64,000 nt of DNA from Dyella_A ginsengisoli. GTDB taxonomy: Bacteria; Pseudomonadota; Gammaproteobacteria; Xanthomonadales; Rhodanobacteraceae. The notes beneath the pieces were generated by a model, which saw nothing but the letters and a program-made list of their open reading frames with translations, was not told where the DNA came from and made no database searches. Made by a program: the position numbers and the translations under genes. The DNA lies in assembly GCF_044904665.1 (NCBI RefSeq), contig NZ_JADIKM010000003.1, forward strand, positions 124,001 to 188,000, written 5' to 3'. This document shows positions 16,348-24,393 of the stretch, piece by piece (the first letter of the stretch is position 1; each line of letters opens with the position of its first letter).

Positions 16348-17445
16348 ATGCAACGACTCCCCGGCCTCGACACCCTGCGCGCCGCCGCCATCGTCTGGGT
16401 GATGCTGTTCCACTCCTGGGTGGTCGGTGGGCTGGGGCCGCATTTCGACTGGCTGTCGCGCTACGGCTGGGTGGGCGTGGACATCTTCTTCGTGCTCAGC
16501 GGCTTCCTGATCGGCAGCCAGGTGCTGGCGCCGCTGGCGCGCGGCGAGCGGCTGGACCTGATCGATTTCTACCGGCGGCGCGCGTATCGCATCCTGCCCG
16601 CGTTCGCGGTGGCGCTGGCGCTGTATGTGTTCGTGCCGGCCTTGCGCGAATTCGATGGCCTGGCGCCGTGGTGGCAGTTCGCCACGTTCACGCTGAACCT
16701 GCTGATCGACTACAGGGCGCAGCCGGCGTTCTCGCACGCCTGGTCGCTGTGCGTGGAGGAACACTTCTACCTGCTGTTCCCGCTGCTGGCGATGGCGCTG
16801 GCGCGGCAGCGCTCCGGTAAGGCGCTGGCGGGCGTAGCTCTGCTGCTGGTACTGGGCGGCATCGCGCTGCGCACGGCGCTGTGGCTGCACGACACGGCGC
16901 TGGACCCGCCGCGCAACTGGTACATCGAGGATCTGTACTTTCCCACCTGGGCGCGGCTGGATGGTTTGCTGGCCGGCGTGCTGCTGGCCGCGCTCAAGGC
17001 GTTCCGCCCGATGCTGTGGACGCGCGCGCAGGCGCACGCCACGGTGACTATGTGGGCTGGGCTGGCGGTGATCGCCTTAGCATTCGTGTTGTTCCGCGAT
17101 CGCGTGGCGCTGCTGCCCAACGCGATCGGCTGGCCGCTGCTGTCGGCGGGCATCGGCCTGCTGGTGTTGGCGGCGGCGGGGCCGGTCAGCGCGCTCGGGC
17201 GCGTGCGCGTGCCGGGTGCGGCATGGATCGCCGGCATCTCCTACAGCCTGTATCTCAGCCACAAGATCGCCTTCCATCTGGTGCAGGTCGCGTTGGGCGA
17301 TCGCCTGCACGGGGTGGCGATCTTCGCGGTGTATGCCCTCGCTGCGCTGGCGCTGGGCAGCGCGCTGCATATGTGGGTGGAGCGGCCGTTCCTGCGCCTG
17401 CGCGAACGCCGCGCGATGCGGCGGGCGCTGCCGGTCGCCGCCTGA
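16348..17445 (+). CDS. Acyltransferase 3 family (OafA/YrhL-like) membrane protein
   Basis: This 365-aa polytopic inner-membrane protein begins LPGLDTLRAAAIVWVMLFHSW, the family N-terminus whose His acts in acyl transfer. YGWVGVDIFFVLSGFLIG and the RRAYRILPAF and WSLCVEEHFYLLFP motifs follow. About ten hydrophobic segments are seen. Members O-acetylate polysaccharides, LPS or peptidoglycan; the acceptor is unknown here. It ends MWVERPFLRLRER, the usual C-terminus. It is convergent with the CoA transferase gene, 7 bases away. Confidence 0.92.
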   Translation: MQRLPGLDTLRAAAIVWVMLFHSWVVGGLGPHFDWLSRYGWVGVDIFFVLSGFLIGSQVLAPLARGERLDLIDFYRRRAYRILPAFAVALALYVFVPALREFDGLAPWWQFATFTLNLLIDYRAQPAFSHAWSLCVEEHFYLLFPLLAMALARQRSGKALAGVALLLVLGGIALRTALWLHDTALDPPRNWYIEDLYFPTWARLDGLLAGVLLAALKAFRPMLWTRAQAHATVTMWAGLAVIALAFVLFRDRVALLPNAIGWPLLSAGIGLLVLAAAGPVSALGRVRVPGAAWIAGISYSLYLSHKIAFHLVQVALGDRLHGVAIFAVYALAALALGSALHMWVERPFLRLRERRAMRRALPVAA

Positions 17446-17452
17446 GAACCCA

Positions 17453-18961
17453 TCAGACCCGCATGCTGCCGGTGTCCAGGAACCGCTGGTGCCACGACAG
17501 CGCCTCGGGCAGCAGATGCGGCGTGTGCAGCCCGCGGCTGTGCAGGTAGGCGCGGTCCACGTAGTCCTGCAGCTGCGGGCGGAAATCCGGATGCGCGCAG
17601 TGCTTGATGATGGCGTGCGCGCGCTGCCGCGGTGACAGCCCGCGCAGGTCGGCCAGGCCCTGTTCGGTGACCACCACCGACACGTCGTGCTCGGTGTGGT
17701 CCACGTGGCTGACCATCGGCACGATGGTCGACACCGCGCCGCCCTTGGCCGTGCTCGGCGTCATGAAGCAGGCGATGAAGCTGTTGCGCGCGAAGTCGCC
17801 GGAGCCGCCGATGCCGTTGATGATGCGCGTGCCGGCCACGTGGGTGGAATTGACGTTGCCGTAGATGTCCGCCTCCACCATGCCGTTGAGCGCAAGGCAG
17901 CCGAGTCGGCGGATCAGCTCGGCGTGGTTGGAGATCTCCTGCGGGCGCAGCACGATGCGCTGGCGGTAGTGGTCGATGCGTGCCACGAAATCCGCCACGC
18001 CGGCGGGGCTCAAGGACAGCGCGGTGGCCGAGGCGGTGGTGATCAGGCCGTCGCGGATCATCCCCAGCATCGCGTCCTGGATCACCTCGGTATAGGCGGT
18101 GAGCTGCTCGAAGCCGCCTTCGCGCAGACCCTCCAGCACCGCGTTGGCGATGTTGCCCACGCCCGACTGCAGCGGCAGCAGATTCGCCGGCAGGCGACCG
18201 CGCGCCACCTCGTGGCGGAAGAACTCGACCAGGTGCCCGGCGATGCGTCGACTGGCGTCGTCGGGTGCCGCGAACGGGGTGAGCCGGTCCGGCCCATGCG
18301 TTTCCACCACCGCCACCACTTTCGAAGGGTCCACGCGCAGGTAGGGTTCACCGATGCGCTGGCCGGGCGTGGTGAGCGGGATCGGTGGGCGGTGCGGCGG
18401 CGCCGGGCAGCTGGCGATGTCGTGCATGCCTTCGAGCCCGGCCGGCTGATCGGCGTTGACCTCGAGGATCACCGTGTCGGCCAGTTCCAGCCAGGTGGCG
18501 TTGTTGCCCACCGAGGTGGACGGCACGAGCGCGCCGTCGGGCCGGATCGCGGCCACCTCGATCAGCGCCACGTCGATGGGGCCGAAGAAGCCCGAGCGCG
18601 CGAACTGCGCCACGTGGCCGAGGTGGATGTCCATGTAGTCGATCTCGCCGCGGTTGATGCGCTCGCGCAGCTCGGGGTCGGACTGGTAGGGCAGGCGGAA
18701 ATCGATGCCGCCGGTCCGCGCCAGCACGCCGTCCAGCTCCGGCGCGGTGGAGGCGCCGGTGAGCATGCGGATGCCGAAGCGCTCGCCGCGCTCGTGTGCC
18801 GCGGCGATCTGCGTCGCCAGCGCCTGGGGCACCTGCTTGGGGTAGCCCGCGCCGGTGAAGCCGCTCATGCCGACGGTCATGCCGGGCCGGATGTGCGTGG
18901 CGGCCTGCTCGGCGTCGGTGACGCGGGCGGCGAGCGTGGGGCAGGTGATGCGCGAGGTCAT
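17453..18961 (-). CDS. Acetyl-CoA hydrolase/transferase (succinyl-CoA:acetate CoA-transferase type)
   Basis: The 502-aa enzyme is of the class I CoA-transferase family. Visible motifs are GMTVGMSGFTGAGYPKQVP near the N-terminus, NLLPLQSGVGNIANAVLEGL, IINGIGGSGDFARNS, and the C-terminal VSHVDHTEHDVSVVVTEQGLADLRGLSPRQRA. Length and motifs fit ScpC/AarC-like enzymes that move CoA between succinyl- or acetyl-CoA and acetate or propionate. The catalytic glutamate should be the one in the AYTEVIQDAMLGMI segment, as family knowledge suggests. The start at 18961 (MTSRITCP) fits the family N-terminus. Confidence 0.92.
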   Translation of the reverse strand: MTSRITCPTLAARVTDAEQAATHIRPGMTVGMSGFTGAGYPKQVPQALATQIAAAHERGERFGIRMLTGASTAPELDGVLARTGGIDFRLPYQSDPELRERINRGEIDYMDIHLGHVAQFARSGFFGPIDVALIEVAAIRPDGALVPSTSVGNNATWLELADTVILEVNADQPAGLEGMHDIASCPAPPHRPPIPLTTPGQRIGEPYLRVDPSKVVAVVETHGPDRLTPFAAPDDASRRIAGHLVEFFRHEVARGRLPANLLPLQSGVGNIANAVLEGLREGGFEQLTAYTEVIQDAMLGMIRDGLITTASATALSLSPAGVADFVARIDHYRQRIVLRPQEISNHAELIRRLGCLALNGMVEADIYGNVNSTHVAGTRIINGIGGSGDFARNSFIACFMTPSTAKGGAVSTIVPMVSHVDHTEHDVSVVVTEQGLADLRGLSPRQRAHAIIKHCAHPDFRPQLQDYVDRAYLHSRGLHTPHLLPEALSWHQRFLDTGSMRV

Positions 18962-19072
18962 GGCGATTCCCGGAAACGCGTCGCGGCCATCATAGGGCGC
19001 ACCCCGCCCGGCGCGATGACAAGGATGCGCCAGCATTGACTAGACTGCGCCCGCACAATGGGGAAGGCACAC

Positions 19073-19894
19073 ATGCGCAGACTTGTTCCGATCGCCGCAA
19101 CGCTCGCCTTGCTGTTGGCGCTCACGCTGCTGTGGCCTTCGCGCGGCGCCCGCGCCCAGGACGCCACACCGACGCCCACGGTGACCGTCACCGACACCTG
19201 GCCGCAGGGCGATGACCTCACGCTCGGCCGCAACCAGAACTTCTACCTGCACCTGGCCTACCGCAGCGACACGCCGGTGGGTATCTGGATCCGCCCGTAT
19301 TTCCACGGCGAGCCGGCGAAAGCCGGCAGCAACCCGTCGGCGCGCTACCGCGGCGAGGGCGAGGCGCTGGGCTGGTTCTTCTTCATGCAGCCGGGCGACG
19401 AGGTGGACGAGATCCGCATCACCGCCGGCGACGGCCGCGTGGATCATACGCCGGTGGTGGCGACCTATCCGGTGCACCTCACCGGCGGCTTCGATCCGGT
19501 GGCCGACGAGACGCTGCCCGACTGGGTGCAGCAGCTGCGTGCGCGCGACAAGGCGCAGCAGCAGGTCCCCCGCCAGGCCGCAGCGAGCGAGCCGATCAGC
19601 GCGGGGACGGTCGCCTTCTTCAGCGTATTCATGCTGGCGATGTTCGCCATCGGCCTGGTTGGCCTGGTCGCGCCGGCGTGGGCGCTGTGGCGCTGGCGCG
19701 GCGGGTGGCGCGTGCTGGCGGCGATCCCCGCCGCGCTGATGGCGTGGACGGTGCTGAACATCGTCGTCGGCGTGGCACGAGATGCCACCTCGCACAACCT
19801 GTGGCCGTTCGAGATCCTGATGTTTGGCGGCTTAAGCGCCGCGAGCATCGCGGTGATGGCGCTGTTTCGCCGAGTGTTCCGCCGCGAGAGCTGA
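19073..19894 (+). CDS. Secreted/membrane protein of unknown function
   Basis: The 273-aa product has a signal peptide at about 1-28 (ending RAQDA) and a strand-rich periplasmic part (about 30-165; GRNQNFYLHLAYRSDTPVGIWIRPYFHG). Three C-terminal membrane helices follow at about 185-265 (AFFSVFMLAMFAIGLVGLV..., RVLAAIPAALMAWTVLNIVVGV, EILMFGGLSAASIAVMALF). No known enzyme motif is seen. The second ATG (19073) is preferred to 19058 because GGGGAAGG lies 7 bases before it. Confidence 0.78.
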   Translation: MRRLVPIAATLALLLALTLLWPSRGARAQDATPTPTVTVTDTWPQGDDLTLGRNQNFYLHLAYRSDTPVGIWIRPYFHGEPAKAGSNPSARYRGEGEALGWFFFMQPGDEVDEIRITAGDGRVDHTPVVATYPVHLTGGFDPVADETLPDWVQQLRARDKAQQQVPRQAAASEPISAGTVAFFSVFMLAMFAIGLVGLVAPAWALWRWRGGWRVLAAIPAALMAWTVLNIVVGVARDATSHNLWPFEILMFGGLSAASIAVMALFRRVFRRES

Positions 19895-19899
19895 CGCCG

Positions 19900-19930
19900 G
19901 GCGCCTCCCGCGGCTGCCGCGGGAGGCGCC
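19900..19930. terminator. Bidirectional intrinsic terminator
   Basis: A perfect 14-bp stem (GGCGCCTCCCGCGG and its complement) with a CTG loop is followed on + by GGCTTT. It lies between two convergent genes and can serve both. Confidence 0.75.
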
Positions 19931-19948
19931 GGCTTTGCTCGCGCGACT

Positions 19949-22171
19949 TCACTCGCCCGGGTGGTAGCTGCGCTCGGTGTGGCCCTTGAGCTGCTCAGGC
20001 CAGAAGTACACCTCGCGCAGGTTGCCGGTGGTGTAGCGCTCGGCCTCGTCGTTGAAGTGCTTCGAGTCCGGGTGGCCGCTTTCGCCGCCGGCGGTGATCG
20101 CGCGGGCGCTCACCTTCGGTCCGAACTCCACCACCGCCACGAAGCTGTTGCCGCTGGTGCCGTAGTAGCGCTTGGTGCCCGGCCAGCGATGCGCGCCGAA
20201 CGAGGCCAGCGAGCCCCAGCGCGAGGAGGTGAACGGCACCGGGATGCTCGGCTTGGCGTCGTCGAACGGCTGCTGGATGTCGCCGGTGAGGCGCTGGAAG
20301 CGGTTCACCTCGCCCCACGGCACGCCCCACTGGCCGAAGTCGTGCTCGAGGCGGTCCACCGCTTCGGCGAGCGCATGCAGGCGTTGCTGCGGGCCGGCCT
20401 TCTCGGCCATCACGTCGTAGATCGACAGGCCTTCGGCGGTGTCCGCCTTGCTCACCTCGTCCCACAGCGTGTCGCCCCAGAACACCGCCAGCGTGGTCGG
20501 CATCGAGGCGATGCCCCAGCGGTAGTCCCATGTCCGCAGCAGGGCGATCGGGCCGCGCAGTTTCATCTTCAGCGGATCGCTCGCCGGCAGCGCGTCGTAG
20601 TCGCGGATCAGCACCGGCAGCTGGCGCGCGAACGCGGGGAGATATGAGTCGAACGCCATGGTGATCAGCGACGAGCGCGTCACGTCCTTCGCGCCAGTGA
20701 GCAGGCGCGTGGCGTGCAGGCCGCGCGGGTTCTCGCCGAAGGTGTCCATGTAGCGCGGAAAGTCGGCCTGCTTCGGGCTGTTGGGGCCGGCGGCGGAGTA
20801 GGGCCAGTCGTTGGTGTTGAAGGCCCAGCCGTTGGACGGGTTCACCACCTGCGGCAGCTGGTCGAGCGGGGTGAGGCCGTGCCAGTCGGTGGCAGGATCG
20901 CTGCCGTCGACGGGCTTCGTGTAGTCGAAGCGGTTGTCGCGCTTGGGCACGAACTGCGGCATCAGGAAGGCCGTCTCGCCCTTGTCGTCGGCGAACAGCG
21001 TGTTGTTGGACGAGTTGGCCTTCAGCTCGGCCACCTTCATGTAGCTGGCCAGGTCGTGCGTCCTGGTGCGCAGCCAGCTCTGTTCCAGCGCGGGGATCGG
21101 CGTGTTCATCAGCGCCTCGGCGATCCACTTTTCGCCGCCCTTGCGCACGATCGGACCGTGATGGGTGAAGTACGCGGTGAAGGTGCGCCTGGCCAGCGTG
21201 CCGTCCGTGGTGCGGTAGGACACTGTGATGTCGCGCGTGGTGACTGGGCGCAGCTCCTTGCCGTAGCGATAGAACGGCTTGCCGTCCTTGCGCACGATGG
21301 TCTCGGCGAATTCGTCCACCGCATCGACGCCGGTCGAGGTGTGCATCCAGCCGACGTGCTTGTTGAAACCCTGGTAGATGAAGAACTGGCCCCAGGTCAC
21401 CGCGCCGTAGGCGTCGAGCCCTTCGTCGCTGGACATCTGCAGCTCGGAACGGAAGAAGAACGAGGTGTGCGGGTTGATCAGCAGCAGCGCGTGGCCGTCG
21501 GCGGCGAGCTTCGGCGCGATGACGATGCCGTTGGAGCCGGTCGGTTCGACCCAGCTGGGTTTCGTCTCCACCTGCGCCAGTGGCGCGTCGGCGCTCTGGC
21601 CGTAGAAGTCCTTCAACTGCTTGAGATCCACCCGCTCGATGTCGCCACCGATGCTGCCCTCGGTGAAGGAGAGCGCCATCCACGGCTCGAAATGCGTGAT
21701 GACCTGCGGGTGCACGTCGGGATGGGTGGCGAGGTAGTAGTTCAGGCCGTCGGCCCAGGCGTCCATCAGCTTGCGCAGCCAGGTGGGGCTCTGGCCGTAG
21801 AGCTTCTTCAGCGCCACCGGATCGATGAACAGCTGCTGGCGCAGGTCCAGCCAGATCGCCGACTCGCCCTTCGCCTCGGCCATGCGCCCGAGCGAGAGCA
21901 GGTAGTTGGTTTCCACTCGGGGGAAGTCGTCCTCGGCTTGGCTGTAGGCCATGCCGAACACCGCGTCGGCATCGGTCCGGCCGTGCACGTGGGCGATGCC
22001 CCAGTCGTCGCGGGTGATCGTCACCGCCTGCGCCTCGCGTTGCATGCGCGCTGGCGCGCCGTCGGCTGCGTAGGCCGGTGCGACGGCCAGCAGGCCCAGG
22101 GACAGCCCAAGCGCCAGCGTGGCGATGCGGGCAGGGCGTCGCGGCGCGCGGAACGCGGAACGGATCGGCAT
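19949..22171 (-). CDS. Penicillin acylase family (Ntn-hydrolase) precursor
   Basis: The 740-aa periplasmic amidase has a signal peptide at about 1-36 and an alpha chain (VTITRDDWGIAHVHGRTDADAVFGMAYSQAEDD). The autocatalytic site GSN lies at about 212-214, where Ser213 would become the beta-chain N-terminal nucleophile. NPHTSFF and the later SLASFGAHRWPG complete the family plan. Related enzymes hydrolyse N-acyl homoserine lactones, penicillins or other acyl amides. The substrate is not predictable, and quorum quenching is one possibility. The ATG at 22171 follows GGGGAA. Confidence 0.92.
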   Translation of the reverse strand: MPIRSAFRAPRRPARIATLALGLSLGLLAVAPAYAADGAPARMQREAQAVTITRDDWGIAHVHGRTDADAVFGMAYSQAEDDFPRVETNYLLSLGRMAEAKGESAIWLDLRQQLFIDPVALKKLYGQSPTWLRKLMDAWADGLNYYLATHPDVHPQVITHFEPWMALSFTEGSIGGDIERVDLKQLKDFYGQSADAPLAQVETKPSWVEPTGSNGIVIAPKLAADGHALLLINPHTSFFFRSELQMSSDEGLDAYGAVTWGQFFIYQGFNKHVGWMHTSTGVDAVDEFAETIVRKDGKPFYRYGKELRPVTTRDITVSYRTTDGTLARRTFTAYFTHHGPIVRKGGEKWIAEALMNTPIPALEQSWLRTRTHDLASYMKVAELKANSSNNTLFADDKGETAFLMPQFVPKRDNRFDYTKPVDGSDPATDWHGLTPLDQLPQVVNPSNGWAFNTNDWPYSAAGPNSPKQADFPRYMDTFGENPRGLHATRLLTGAKDVTRSSLITMAFDSYLPAFARQLPVLIRDYDALPASDPLKMKLRGPIALLRTWDYRWGIASMPTTLAVFWGDTLWDEVSKADTAEGLSIYDVMAEKAGPQQRLHALAEAVDRLEHDFGQWGVPWGEVNRFQRLTGDIQQPFDDAKPSIPVPFTSSRWGSLASFGAHRWPGTKRYYGTSGNSFVAVVEFGPKVSARAITAGGESGHPDSKHFNDEAERYTTGNLREVYFWPEQLKGHTERSYHPGE

Positions 22172-22320
22172 GGAGTTTCCCCTTCGGTCGGCAAGCCCCG
22201 TGTTGTAGCGCACCCGGTCGCGCTTGGCGACGGCCGCCACGTCCGCCGGCACTTTCGGCCCATGCCGCACGGCGGCACGGCGCGCATGATCGCCGCGCAG
22301 ATCCCACGGAGGGCGCCACC

Positions 22321-23277
22321 ATGTTCGCATTCCTGCTTGCCGCCGCGGCGGCCACTACCCAGGTCGTGCCGACCGACTACCAGGCGGGGCATTTCTATGC
22401 CACGCCACGCACTGCCGGCGGCCAGCCGCTGCGCCTGCTGGTGGATACCGGCGGAGGCGGCGCTGCCGGCATGTACTGGATCACGGCGAAGGCGGCCGAG
22501 CGCCTGCATCTGAGCCCGTCGCCGTGCAAGGCCGATGCATCGATCCAGGTGGCGCCCGCGCCGACGTTCGCGCCGGGCCAGGGGTTGCCGTCGCCGAACG
22601 GTCCGTGCGGCCGCTCGGTGATGGTCAACCAGCTGCCCTTCGATCTCGACGGACAGCTGGGTGCGGCCTACCTGGGCAGGGGAACCTGGACGTTCGACTA
22701 CCCGGCCCACCGCCTCGTGGCGGAAGGCACCGGCTGGAAGCCGTCCGGCAGGGCCCACGCCGCCCCCCTGGGGTTCCGGAAAAACGCCGGGCCGGGCATC
22801 GATCTGTACTTCCCGCGCATCGTCGCGAGCGTCGATGGCCGACCGCTCGATTTCCTGCTCGACACCGGCGCCACCGCGCACCCCACCGCCGCGGGCAAGC
22901 AGGCGTCCGGCACCGACACGGTGCACGGCGAGGGCGTCACCAGCTACATCACCACCGGCCAGCTCGAGCGCTGGCACGCGGCGCACCCCGACTGGCGGGT
23001 GGTGGCCAAGGGCGACGACCTGGGCGGACCGGCGCACGCGACCCGGCTGATCGAGGTGCCCGCGCTGGTGATCGCCGGCTGGCGCGTCGGCCCGGTGTGG
23101 TTCACCGAACGGCCGGACCGCGCCTTCCATCAATACATGGCGCAGATGATGGACAGGCCGCCGGAAGGCGCGATCGGCGGCAACGTGTTCCGCCACTTCC
23201 GCATGACGCTCGATTACCCGCACGCCGCCGCCTGGTTCGATTGTGCCCGCGGCTGCAAGAACGCCTCCTCGCCCTGA
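22321..23277 (+). CDS. Retropepsin-like aspartic protease with two DTG motifs
   Basis: The 318-aa protein has a short N-terminal hydrophobic segment (MFAFLLAAAAATT), probably a signal. It carries LLVDTGGGG at about residues 40-48 and FLLDTGATA at about 178-186, each embedded in the hydrophobic-DTG pattern of aspartic proteases. AIGGNVFRHFRMTLDYPHAAAWFD near the end is the terminal subdomain seen in Asp_protease_2-like families. Two DTGs in one chain would allow a pepsin-like bilobed active site. GGAGGG precedes the ATG at 22321. Confidence 0.8.
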   Translation: MFAFLLAAAAATTQVVPTDYQAGHFYATPRTAGGQPLRLLVDTGGGGAAGMYWITAKAAERLHLSPSPCKADASIQVAPAPTFAPGQGLPSPNGPCGRSVMVNQLPFDLDGQLGAAYLGRGTWTFDYPAHRLVAEGTGWKPSGRAHAAPLGFRKNAGPGIDLYFPRIVASVDGRPLDFLLDTGATAHPTAAGKQASGTDTVHGEGVTSYITTGQLERWHAAHPDWRVVAKGDDLGGPAHATRLIEVPALVIAGWRVGPVWFTERPDRAFHQYMAQMMDRPPEGAIGGNVFRHFRMTLDYPHAAAWFDCARGCKNASSP

Positions 23278-23304
23278 GGCGCATTCACGATTTGCAGGCC
23301 GGCG

Positions 23305-23772
23305 TCAGGCCTCCTCGCGAGGCGACTCCGACTCCAGCACCTGCGCCACTTCTTCCAGCAGGGCGCGCAGGCGCGTCATCTTGGTTGTGCCCAGTCGCTC
23401 GGCCAGGCGTTGCTCGAACTGCGCGCTCAAAGCAATCAGCGCAGCCATGGCCTTGTCGCCCCGGCGGGTCAGCAGTACCCGCTTGGCGCGGCCGTCGTGC
23501 GGATCGGGGGCGGTCGTCAGATAGCCCGATTCGGTGAGCGCATCCACCAGGTAGGCCATGCTCTGCTTGGTCATGCCGGCGCGCTCGGCCAACGTGGTCA
23601 GGCGGGTGCCGTCAGGATCAAGATGCCGGAACACCGCGCTGTGCGCCGTGCGCAGATCGGCGAAGCCATGGCTGGCGAGAGCGCCGTAAACGGCGTCCTG
23701 CAGCTCCTGGTAGGGCAGGCGCAGCAGGCTGCCGAGGGTGCGTTGCTGGTCGGGGTAGCTGGTCTTGGCCAT
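23305..23772 (-). CDS. MarR family transcriptional regulator
   Basis: The 155-aa protein carries a winged helix (AHSAVFRHLDPDGTRLTTLAERAGMTKQSMAYLVDALTESGYLTTAPDPHDGRAKRVLLTRRG) and N- and C-terminal dimerisation helices, as in MarR/HucR. It is divergent from the SnoaL-like gene. Two matching 19-bp inverted repeats lie in the 70-base gap and overlap the likely promoters, so it probably represses both genes until an inducing ligand binds (inference). Confidence 0.93.
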   Translation of the reverse strand: MAKTSYPDQQRTLGSLLRLPYQELQDAVYGALASHGFADLRTAHSAVFRHLDPDGTRLTTLAERAGMTKQSMAYLVDALTESGYLTTAPDPHDGRAKRVLLTRRGDKAMAALIALSAQFEQRLAERLGTTKMTRLRALLEEVAQVLESESPREEA

Positions 23773-23788
23773 AGGTCATGTTGACGCA

Positions 23789-23807
23789 TAGTCAGTTTGT
23801 CTGTCCA
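23789..23807. promoter_or_regulatory. Probable MarR operator, copy 1
   Basis: TAGTCAGTTTGTCTGTCCA is an imperfect dyad with the same 6-5-6 layout as copy 2. The centres of the two sites are 22 bp apart, two helical turns, so two dimers would bind the same face of the DNA. Confidence 0.65.
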
Positions 23808-23810
23808 ATA

Positions 23811-23829
23811 TAGTCAGCAAGACTGACTA
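23811..23829. promoter_or_regulatory. Probable MarR operator, copy 2
   Basis: TAGTCAGCAAGACTGACTA is a near-perfect dyad (TAGTCAG/CTGACTA arms, 5-base centre). It lies 14 bases before the SnoaL-like start, so binding should block transcription of that gene and of marR. Confidence 0.72.
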
Positions 23830-23842
23830 AATGGAGAGTTCA

Positions 23843-24262
23843 ATGAACGCCCTACTGCAGCCCGCCACCGACGCGGTGGCCCGCAACCTCGAGGCGGTCG
23901 ACCGCCACATGCGCGACGAGGCGCGCGACCCGGACAGCGTGATGGCGCTGTATACCGACGATGCGGTACTGGAGATTCCCGGCCGCGGCCTGCGTTTCGA
24001 CACGCTGTCGGCGATCCGCGACAACTACCTGCGCATGTTTGCCTCGATGGCCGAAATCGAGGTCGTGCCGATGGATCGCTTCGCCACCGCCGAGCGCGTG
24101 GTGGACGAATGCCTGGTGCGCCTGCGCATCACCGGTGACGGTGTGACCAACGCGCCCGTGCCGATCGGCTCGCGCGCCGAGCTGCGCCTGCTGCACGTGT
24201 TCCACATGCGGGACGGGCGCATCGCGCGTGAGGAAGTGTTCGAAGGCTGGCGCCAGCTGTAG
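23843..24262 (+). CDS. SnoaL-like NTF2-fold protein
   Basis: This 139-aa cytoplasmic protein of the SnoaL/NTF2 fold shows MRDEARDPDSVMALYTDDAVLEIPGRG, then DNYLRMFASM and a C-terminal sheet ending FHMRDGRIAREEVFEGWRQL. The fold is used by polyketide cyclases and small-molecule isomerases, and no specific reaction can be assigned. ATG 23843 is chosen over 23831 because GGAGAG lies in between, 7 bases before it. It is the likely target gene of the divergent MarR regulator. Confidence 0.87.
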   Translation: MNALLQPATDAVARNLEAVDRHMRDEARDPDSVMALYTDDAVLEIPGRGLRFDTLSAIRDNYLRMFASMAEIEVVPMDRFATAERVVDECLVRLRITGDGVTNAPVPIGSRAELRLLHVFHMRDGRIAREEVFEGWRQL

Positions 24263-24277
24263 GTTGACCCTGCCGGC

Positions 24278-24315
24278 CGCGCGAGGAATCGCATCATCCT
24301 GCGATTCCTCGCGCG
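24278..24315. terminator. Strong hairpin terminator after the SnoaL-like gene
   Basis: Perfect 16-bp arms (CGCGCGAGGAATCGCA and its complement) with the 6-base loop TCATCC, then GGTCTTT on +. It starts 15 bases past the stop codon at 24262. Confidence 0.75.
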
Positions 24316-24393
24316 GGTCTTTCACGCGATGTCCCCGCCCGGCTGCCTAGCCTCGGTGTCTGGTCACCGACACGGCAGCACACGGAGGACACG

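Noticed and set aside
19036..19059. TTGACT...CACAAT as promoter of the 19073 gene
   Set aside because: The spacing is only 12 bases, too short for sigma-70, and the -10 would overlap the alternative ATG.
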